Shown: positions 1 through 4,350 of the stretch, piece after piece | Numbering within the stretch: position 1 is the first letter of the stretch | Layout: every line of letters starts with the position of its first letter | NCBI GenBank assembly: GCA_002733735.2 | Contig: NVWT02000005.1 | Span: 4,728 to 10,574 of the forward strand | DNA from: Robiginitomaculum sp. | GTDB lineage: Bacteria; Pseudomonadota; Alphaproteobacteria; Caulobacterales; Maricaulaceae | DNA length: 5,847 nt | Direction of reading: 5' to 3' | Notes under the pieces: generated by a model | What the model saw: the letters and a program-made list of their open reading frames with translations, nothing else | Told to the model about the DNA's origin: nothing | The model's database searches: none | Position numbers and translations under genes: made by a program

Positions 1-45
1 TTTGAAAGTAATATTCCGGCTGATCCATTCGAAGGGCTGGAATAA
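1..45 (+). CDS. C-terminal end of an upstream gene (partial)
   Basis: An open frame runs from the first base to a TAA at 43-45 and encodes the tail FESNIPADPFEGLE. The TAA shares its last base with the ATG of the next gene (TAATG), a typical sign of translational coupling inside an operon. Fourteen residues are too few to name a family. In related Alphaproteobacteria an HAD-type hydrolase or a pseudouridine synthase is often found before the ATP12 gene, so one of these is a guess from context only. The 5' part lies outside the window. Confidence 0.6.
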   Translation, partial: FESNIPADPFEGLE

Positions 46-758
46 TGGGCGAAAAAACAATGCCTAAAAGGTTTTACCAGCAGGCTTCATACGAGAAGCA
101 AGGGCGAATTTGGCAAGTAATGCTTGATGATAAGGCATTACGCACTCCGGCCAGACAGGTGTTACGATTGCCCACTGAGAAACTAGCCATGTTGCTAGCG
201 GGCGAGTGGCAAGCTCAAGAAGACAGCATTAAGCCCGATCAAATGCCGCTGACAAAATTGGCGAATGTGGCACAAGACCATGTAGCACCAGATAGGGGGC
301 CAAGTGCGGGCGAGCTGATGCGCTTTGCGGCTAATGATGTGATTTGCTTTCGGGTGGCGCAGCCCAAGCGATTGCAAGAGCTACAGGCCAGAAAATGTGA
401 TCCATGGCTGGATTGGGCTGAGCAAGAATTCGGTGCCAGATTAGCTGTAACAGCCGAGCTTAGGCCTCCTGATATGCCGCTTGCAGCGCTGGAAAACATG
501 CGTAATGCTGCTCTTAAACTAGATGCATTTACGCTTACCGCTTTATTGCATGCGGTTTCTATTGTTGGTTCGGCGGTTTTGGGGTTTGCAATGGTTCAAA
601 ATCAAATGGACGCTAAAACTGCATTTGATCTGTCACGAATTGAAGAAGATTGGCAGATCAAACAATGGGGTGAGGATGATGAAGCCTTGCTTCGTTCGCG
701 AAATATGCTTGATGCGCTTTGTTCTTCCTATCAGTTTATGCAAGCGGCTAAATGTTGA
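45..758 (+). CDS. atp12: ATP12 family F1-ATPase assembly chaperone
   Basis: This 237-residue protein has the length and conserved blocks of the ATP12 family. In mitochondria ATP12 holds the F1 alpha subunit until it assembles with beta; the alphaproteobacterial members are presumed to do the same in the cytoplasm. Visible family blocks are the N-terminal KRFYQQ (8-13), LDDKALRTPAR (27-37), the MPLTKLAN block (67-74), DVICFR (98-103), the LDAFTLTALLHAV helix (159-171) and the acidic, Trp-rich RIEEDWQIKQWGEDDE (198-213), which corresponds to the most conserved region near the C terminus. There is no signal peptide or membrane segment. The ATG at 45 is preferred because GAAGGG lies at 31-36; the ATG at 60 (MPKRFY) is a possible alternative start. 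The gene overlaps the preceding stop by one base and ends 35 bases before pccB, so it is probably the middle gene of an operon. There is no settled bacterial symbol; the one given is the family name. Confidence 0.93.
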   Translation: MGEKTMPKRFYQQASYEKQGRIWQVMLDDKALRTPARQVLRLPTEKLAMLLAGEWQAQEDSIKPDQMPLTKLANVAQDHVAPDRGPSAGELMRFAANDVICFRVAQPKRLQELQARKCDPWLDWAEQEFGARLAVTAELRPPDMPLAALENMRNAALKLDAFTLTALLHAVSIVGSAVLGFAMVQNQMDAKTAFDLSRIEEDWQIKQWGEDDEALLRSRNMLDALCSSYQFMQAAKC

Positions 759-782
759 CCCTAAGATGTTATCCAAAATATT

Positions 783-786
783 GGAG
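783..786 (+). promoter_or_regulatory. Shine-Dalgarno site of pccB
   Basis: GGAG stands seven bases before the ATG at 794. It favours that start over the in-frame ATG at 803 (residue 4). The 35-base gap after the ATP12 stop shows no obvious promoter, consistent with co-transcription. Confidence 0.7.
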
Positions 787-793
787 TTAAGTT

Positions 794-2326
794 ATGAAAA
801 ACATGATTAAAGAGTTGGATGAACGCCGCGAAGCTGCATTGGCTGGCGGCGGCGCAAAACGTATGCAACGCCAACACGATAAAGGCAAACTAACCGCTAG
901 AGAGCGTTTGGAATTGCTACTCGATGAAGGATCATTTGAAGAATACGATATGTTTGTCGAACACCAATGTTCGGATTTTGGCATGGCGGACAACAAAGTA
1001 CCCGGTGACGGTGTTGTTACGGGAAATGGCACGATAAATGGACGTTTGGTATATGTTTTTGCCAAGGATTTTACCGTAATGGGCGGTTCCTTATCATTGG
1101 CGCACGCAAATAAGATTTGCAAAGTACAAGACATGGCCTTGAAAAACGGTGCGCCAATAATTGGCTTGTTCGATAGTGGCGGCGCGCGCATTCAAGAAGG
1201 CGTTGATGCGCTTGGCGGTTATGCCGAGGTTTTTCAGCGTAACGTATTGGCCTCTGGAGTCATTCCACAAATATCAGTAATTATGGGGCCGTGCGCCGGT
1301 GGCGATGTGTATTCACCAGCAATTACTGATTTCATTTTCATGGTTCGCGATACTTCGTATCTTTATGTTACTGGCCCAGGTGTGGTGAAAACCGTTACCA
1401 ATGAGATTGTAACTCACGAAGAATTAGGTGGCGCCAGCATGCACGGTAAAGTCTCCGGTGTGGTTGAGGGGACTTTTGAGAACGACTTTGAAGCCTTGGT
1501 ACAGGTGCGAAGACTGATCGATTTTCTTCCGGCCAGCAATCGTGAGAAACCGCCAACACGTCCGGTTTTTGATGAAGCAATGCGCGAGGAAGCATCACTA
1601 GATAGCTTGATACCGGATAATCCAAATACTCCGTATGACATGAAAGAATTATTGCAAAAGGTAGCCGATGAAGGTGATTTCTTTGAGATCATGCCGGAAT
1701 TCGGAGCCAATATTATTACGGCTTTTGGCAGGTTAGAAGGCAAAACTGTTGGTTTCGTTGCTAACCAGCCAATGGTGCTGGCCGGCGTACTGGACATTGA
1801 TGCCTCGAAAAAGGCCGCAAGGTTTGTGAGGTTTTGCGACGCATTTGATATTCCGCTGGTGACATTTGTCGATGTTCCGGGGTTCTTGCCCGGCACCAAG
1901 CAAGAAAGCGGCGGTTTGATCAAACATGGGGCGAAATTACTGTTTGCCTATGCCGAAGCCACTGTTCCCAAAGTGACGGTAATTACTCGTAAAGCCTATG
2001 GCGGAGCCTATGATGTGATGGCTTCCAAACATTTACGCGGCGATGTTAATTACGCTTGGCCAACGGCCGAGATCGCGGTGATGGGAGCCAAAGGCGCGGT
2101 CGAGATTATCTTTAGAGCTGAAGCTAATGATCCGAAGAAAATAGCCGAACGCACCAAAGAGTATGAAGATAATTTTGCCAATCCGTTTGTTGCTGCCCGA
2201 CGTGGTTATATCGATGATGTGATTATGCCTCGCAATACCAGAAAGCGAGTAGTTAGCGCGTTACGGACTTTGCAAAATAAGCAATTAACCAACCCTTGGA
2301 AGAAACACGATAATATACCTCTTTAG
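794..2326 (+). CDS. pccB: Propionyl-CoA carboxylase beta subunit
   Basis: This is the 510-residue carboxyltransferase subunit of a biotin-dependent acyl-CoA carboxylase. It moves the carboxyl group from carboxybiotin on the alpha subunit to propionyl-CoA, giving (S)-methylmalonyl-CoA in propionate, odd-chain fatty acid and branched amino acid breakdown. The length is normal and the protein is complete. The N-terminal crotonase-like half carries the conserved FVEH..SDFGM (54-64), PGDGVVTG (70-77), FDSGGARIQEG (126-136) and the oxyanion-hole motif GPCAGGDVYSP (165-175). The C-terminal half carries FVDVPGFLPGT (358-368), a second oxyanion motif KAYGGAYDVM (400-409), and AWPTAEIAVMGAKGAVEI (421-438). 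The N-terminal DERREAALAGGG and DKGKLTARERLELLLDEGSFEE are also typical. The propionyl preference is assigned from overall resemblance to PccB; methylcrotonyl-CoA or broad acyl-CoA activity cannot be excluded by reading alone. The alpha subunit gene is not adjacent. Large antisense open frames inside this gene are shadows. Confidence 0.96.
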   Translation: MKNMIKELDERREAALAGGGAKRMQRQHDKGKLTARERLELLLDEGSFEEYDMFVEHQCSDFGMADNKVPGDGVVTGNGTINGRLVYVFAKDFTVMGGSLSLAHANKICKVQDMALKNGAPIIGLFDSGGARIQEGVDALGGYAEVFQRNVLASGVIPQISVIMGPCAGGDVYSPAITDFIFMVRDTSYLYVTGPGVVKTVTNEIVTHEELGGASMHGKVSGVVEGTFENDFEALVQVRRLIDFLPASNREKPPTRPVFDEAMREEASLDSLIPDNPNTPYDMKELLQKVADEGDFFEIMPEFGANIITAFGRLEGKTVGFVANQPMVLAGVLDIDASKKAARFVRFCDAFDIPLVTFVDVPGFLPGTKQESGGLIKHGAKLLFAYAEATVPKVTVITRKAYGGAYDVMASKHLRGDVNYAWPTAEIAVMGAKGAVEIIFRAEANDPKKIAERTKEYEDNFANPFVAARRGYIDDVIMPRNTRKRVVSALRTLQNKQLTNPWKKHDNIPL

Positions 2327-2357
2327 TTGGCGTGGGATAATTTTTAGCCGCCGCTAA
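2323..2357 (+). terminator. Possible hairpin over the pccB stop
   Basis: TTAG-T-TGGCG (2323-2332) can pair with CGCCG-CTAA (2349-2357), giving nine pairs including one T-G wobble and one bulged T, with a 16-base loop. The left arm contains the pccB stop codon. No T run follows the right arm, and the only T run (2341-2345) is inside the loop. A standard intrinsic terminator is therefore not supported; it could be a transcript-end stabiliser, a Rho-assisted stop or chance. Confidence 0.25.
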
Positions 2358-2420
2358 CAATTCTCTAACCTTAATCGGTTATATTGGCTTTATATGGCCT
2401 CGCGAAGAGGGTCAGTAGAA

Positions 2421-2426
2421 AAGGTG
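2421..2426 (+). promoter_or_regulatory. Shine-Dalgarno-like site before the 152-residue ORF
   Basis: AAGGTG ends eight bases before the ATG at 2435. The longer reading from a TTG at 2384 has no purine-rich site upstream of it. This site therefore decides the start. A small hairpin, CCTC (2398-2401) with GAGG (2407-2410) around a GCGAA loop, lies just before it in the presumed leader. Confidence 0.45.
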
Positions 2427-2434
2427 TGTGGGTT

Positions 2435-2893
2435 ATGGATGTTTGTCGTGGTGAGCTGTTAGGCCAGCAAATTTCAAAATTTTCTCCAATGAGTATTTCC
2501 GAAGGCTTGGCCGTGCAAAGACGGGTATTTGCTGATGGAGTAGCAAGTCGCGGCGAAGCCGAAATATTGTTCGATGTTTGTGGTTCGTTTCCCAAATCAG
2601 ATTGCGCGTGGAAACAAGTATTTGTTGCGGCAATTACCGATCATTTGTTGGGGCAGGGCGAAGAATACGGTTTCTTGGAATTTGACGCTGAAGACTGGCT
2701 GATCGATATGGTTTCCAATGACAGCCAATCGCATGCAATGGCTAATTTTGAAGTATTGCAATCTGTATTGGCGAAAGCCAAAAATGCCAGTACTCGTTTG
2801 GCAGCATTTGCTTTGTCGTCCACATTAAAAGCGGCAAATATAGGCACGAGCAATTCAGTCATGACCAAAACAAAGGTCGCTGCAACCGGCTGA
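2435..2893 (+). CDS. Uncharacterised cytoplasmic protein
   Basis: This 152-residue protein has no signal peptide or membrane segment. The core, about residues 20-128, looks mostly helical: SISEGLAVQRRVFADGV (20-36), SRGEAEILFDV (38-48), AWKQVFVAAITDHLL (58-72), then YGFLEFDAEDWLIDMVSND (78-96) and FEVLQSVLAKAKNASTRLAAFAL (105-127). From memory it resembles an alphaproteobacterial group of hypothetical proteins with the pattern 'I-x-x-x-E-x-L-x-x-R-R-x-x-[FY]-x-D-G-x-x-S-x-x-E-A-E-x-L-F', followed by 'W...F..A.TD' and 'G[FY]......DWLI'. No function is known to me for that group. The last 24 residues look disordered. The start was chosen at the ATG at 2435; a TTG at 2384 would add 17 residues that look non-conserved. 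It stands 108 bases after pccB on the same strand, so it may be read from the same transcript or from its own weak promoter in the AT-rich leader; no clear -35 was seen. Confidence 0.75.
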   Translation: MDVCRGELLGQQISKFSPMSISEGLAVQRRVFADGVASRGEAEILFDVCGSFPKSDCAWKQVFVAAITDHLLGQGEEYGFLEFDAEDWLIDMVSNDSQSHAMANFEVLQSVLAKAKNASTRLAAFALSSTLKAANIGTSNSVMTKTKVAATG

Positions 2894-2919
2894 TATTTGT
2901 TACTATTCCTTCAGTTTTT

Positions 2920-2948
2920 CCAGCATACTGGTGCTGGGGCAGTTTGCC
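2920..2948 (+). other. Two adjacent small hairpins in the intergenic gap
   Basis: CCAGCA (2920-2925) pairs perfectly with TGCTGG (2932-2937) across a six-base loop. Directly after it, GGCA (2938-2941) pairs with TGCC (2945-2948) across GTT. Five T residues (2915-2919) precede rather than follow the first stem, so this is not a standard plus-strand terminator. The pair lies 26 bases after the stop of the 152-residue gene and could mark its transcript end, or be part of the leader of the next gene. Confidence 0.3.
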
Positions 2949-2979
2949 GCAGTCTATGTAGCTGAATGCGTAGCCAGTT

Positions 2980-3001
2980 TATGTTATCATATTATGACAT
3001 A
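2980..3001 (+). promoter_or_regulatory. 22-bp near-perfect palindrome, possible operator
   Basis: Left arm TATGTTATCAT (2980-2990) and right arm ATTATGACATA (2991-3001) match as an inverted repeat at 9 of 11 positions per arm (18 of 22 bases), centred between 2990 and 2991. The two mismatched pairs are 2985/2996 and 2988/2993. It ends 19 bases before the ATG at 3021 and six bases before the GGGAGG ribosome-binding site. It contains -10-like hexamers TATCAT (2985-2990) and TATTAT (2990-2995), although no good -35 lies at the right distance. The layout fits a dimeric repressor site over a promoter, but AT-rich palindromes also arise by chance. Confidence 0.4.
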
Positions 3002-3007
3002 TTCAAC

Positions 3008-3013
3008 GGGAGG
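3008..3013 (+). promoter_or_regulatory. Strong Shine-Dalgarno site fixing the Tat-protein start
   Basis: GGGAGG lies seven bases before the ATG at 3021. It sets this ATG as the start, rather than a GTG at 2931 that would bury the twin-arginine signal 30 residues inside the protein. Confidence 0.8.
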
Positions 3014-3020
3014 CGAGCAA

Positions 3021-3728
3021 ATGAAACGCAGAGATGTTTTGAAGATCGGATTAGGTGGTATTGCCAGCTTAACTCCAGCCATGGCCTTAGCAGAATATAG
3101 AGGGCCAAACAGGGCTGCATACGAAAACTGGGCATTGCTTTGTCTTCGCATGGAGAAGTCTGCCAGTTATTACGCCAGACTTTACCACCAAGCAGTCAAT
3201 ACAGTTTCGCATTCCGGCTTGCCTTTTGAGCGGATCAGTAGGCCTTCGCAAAGCGATGTCATTGGTAATTTTACCGAATTTTATTATGGCCAGCCAAGTC
3301 CGGTTTTCCGGACAACGGTCTATGTTAAGGGCGATGATCCAATGGGGTATTTTATCGCCGCAAAATTACGAGGCTGGGTGATAAAGCCGTCTTATTTGGG
3401 TGCCGACATGTATGACAATCGGTTTGATCGCAACTGGCCGGTTAATGGTCATGTAGGTGCGTTTAACTCTAGGGTCTCAGCCAAGGGTTCGTTTGATTTT
3501 CCATTTAGTCCCGGATATTTAGCTGTATCTTTTGGCTTGGATAATGCCGCAGAAGAATGGTCGGGAGGCCATCAAATTACTATTGATGAAATGCTGGTTG
3601 TTCCGGGCTCAACCTTAAAACAGATGTCCGATCCAATGGGCTTTGCCGAACTTTTTCGCTCAATGGGGAAGTCACCACCGCCATCGGTATTGCCGCCAGC
3701 AGGCATTTTGCGCCGGAGCATTCCTTAG
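3021..3728 (+). CDS. Tat-exported protein of unknown function
   Basis: This 235-residue protein opens with MKRRDVLKIGLGGIASLTPAM and then ALA, a compact twin-arginine signal: RRDVLK, a short hydrophobic stretch, and a likely cleavage after A24 (ALA before EYRG). The Tat pathway exports folded proteins to the periplasm. The mature part is rich in aromatic residues and Gly/Pro. It has an N-terminal helical stretch with many Tyr (about 33-62), then what look like beta strands: VFRTTVYVKG (95-104), YFIAAKLRGWVIKPSYLG (110-127), GSFDFPFSPGYLAVSFGL (156-173) and HQITIDEMLVVPG (184-196). The tail has a PPPSVLPP run (219-226). There is one Cys (41) and no heme CXXCH, iron-sulphur or molybdopterin signature, so the reason for Tat export is not visible. 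A membrane anchor or lipobox is absent. I do not recognise the family. The gene probably has its own promoter and may be controlled through the palindrome upstream. It converges on a Sec-exported gene. Confidence 0.82.
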   Translation: MKRRDVLKIGLGGIASLTPAMALAEYRGPNRAAYENWALLCLRMEKSASYYARLYHQAVNTVSHSGLPFERISRPSQSDVIGNFTEFYYGQPSPVFRTTVYVKGDDPMGYFIAAKLRGWVIKPSYLGADMYDNRFDRNWPVNGHVGAFNSRVSAKGSFDFPFSPGYLAVSFGLDNAAEEWSGGHQITIDEMLVVPGSTLKQMSDPMGFAELFRSMGKSPPPSVLPPAGILRRSIP

Positions 3729-3749
3729 TGCTTGCCGGTTGATTTATTT
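3713..3749 (+). terminator. Weak terminator-like hairpin at the end of the Tat-protein gene
   Basis: CCGGAGCA (3713-3720) can pair with TGCT..CCGG (3729-3738) with a two-base bulge (TG, 3733-3734) and an eight-base loop that contains the TAG stop (3726-3728). The sequence after it, TTGATTTATTT (3739-3749), is T-rich but broken. It sits in the short gap between convergent genes and would serve the plus-strand gene. No matching T run exists on the other strand. Confidence 0.4.
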
Positions 3750-4233
3750 AGTCTTCGTGCGCACCAAAATCAGCCCCAAAGGCATCACCTAACACATCGC
3801 ATTCATCAATTATAATCTGAATGGCTCGAACTGCTCGATCACGAGTAGCATTATCAGGGAACCACAAGATTTCGCCTGTGCTAATTTCTTGCTTGTCGTC
3901 TTTGGTGATAATAACGGCACCTTGCAAAGACAAGCGGCCTATATGTCTGGTCGCTTTGACAGATGTTATATTTGCCCAATCTACACTAGCCGTATGAGTC
4001 GACCATGAGGAGTCATATTTCCAAGTGGATTTGCATGGCTCGACAATTACATAATCTTCTAATGGATCTATTAAACTGGACATCATTTTGTTTTCGGCCA
4101 TTTTCTTTAGGAAATTTTGTGCATCAATGGCCGTGGGCTTATTCGATGCAAATGACGAAGCGGCAACAGCCATAAAGCCAATAACCAACATGGCGATGAG
4201 AAGGCTTTTGGGTAATGATATGTTCTGGTTCAT
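3748..4233 (-). CDS. Sec-exported small protein of unknown function
   Basis: This 161-residue protein begins with a classical Sec signal: Lys10, a hydrophobic core LLIAMLVIGFMAVAA (11-25), and SFA (27-29) as the likely cleavage site before SNKP. The mature protein of about 132 residues is therefore periplasmic or secreted; no lipobox Cys is seen. It has two Cys, C67 (VEPCKS) and C145 (IDECDV), which could form a disulphide. The middle (84-127) looks like alternating strands with VDWANITSVKAT, GRLSLQGAVIIT and EILWFPD, followed by a helix RDRAVRAIQIIIDECD (131-146) and an acidic Gly-rich tail. The strand-then-C-terminal-helix layout is reminiscent of a PH-like fold, but this is only a guess. 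AGGA at 4241-4244 lies seven bases before the start codon on this strand. It is tail to tail with the Tat-protein gene, 19 bases apart. I do not recognise the family. Confidence 0.8.
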   Translation of the reverse strand: MNQNISLPKSLLIAMLVIGFMAVAASSFASNKPTAIDAQNFLKKMAENKMMSSLIDPLEDYVIVEPCKSTWKYDSSWSTHTASVDWANITSVKATRHIGRLSLQGAVIITKDDKQEISTGEILWFPDNATRDRAVRAIQIIIDECDVLGDAFGADFGAHED

Positions 4234-4275
4234 CGATATTTCCTAAAGCGCAAAATTTGTTTCAGTTTACTTTCA

Positions 4276-4312
4276 ATGGTAATTTACAGGACAATCTAGC
4301 ATTTTTGTTCAA
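4276..4312 (-). promoter_or_regulatory. Possible sigma-70-type promoter for the Sec-exported gene
   Basis: On the minus strand TTGAAC (4307-4312) and TGTAAA (4283-4288) are separated by 18 bases and match the -35 and -10 consensus at 4 of 6 positions each. A start near 4276 would give a leader of about 40 bases containing the AGGA site. The 117-base gap to the ABC-F gene fits independent transcription. The match is modest. Confidence 0.33.
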
Positions 4313-4322
4313 TAGGATCAAA

Positions 4323-4334
4323 TTCTGGGCAGAA
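4323..4334. repeat. Short inverted repeat between the ABC-F and exported-protein genes
   Basis: TTCTG and CAGAA flank a two-base GG centre. On the minus strand it lies 17 bases after the ABC-F stop codon. There is no T run behind it, so it does not look like an intrinsic terminator; it may be a weak protein site or chance. Confidence 0.2.
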
Positions 4335-4350
4335 CTACCGCTTTCATAAG

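Noticed and set aside
523..810. 95-codon plus-strand frame overlapping the ATP12 gene and the pccB start
   Set aside because: It is a +1 shadow of conserved ATP12 sequence with no ribosome-binding site.
1414..1923. 169-codon open frame on the minus strand inside pccB
   Set aside because: It is fully antisense to strongly conserved pccB coding sequence, has low-complexity Ser/Asn-rich composition typical of shadow frames, and has no plausible ribosome-binding site.
2384..2434. TTG start at 2384 for the 152-residue protein
   Set aside because: There is no Shine-Dalgarno site before it, and the added residues do not look like part of the conserved core.
2327..2434. Promoter for the 152-residue gene from TATATT at 2380-2385
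   Set aside because: No acceptable -35 hexamer is found 16-18 bases upstream, so the AT-rich hexamer alone is not enough.
2915..2948. Intrinsic terminator from the hairpins after the 152-residue gene
   Set aside because: The T run is on the wrong side of the stem for the plus strand, and no minus-strand gene ends here.
2931..3020. Longer start (GTG at 2931) for the Tat-protein gene
   Set aside because: It would place 30 residues before the twin-arginine signal and run through the palindrome, while the ATG at 3021 has GGGAGG at ideal distance.
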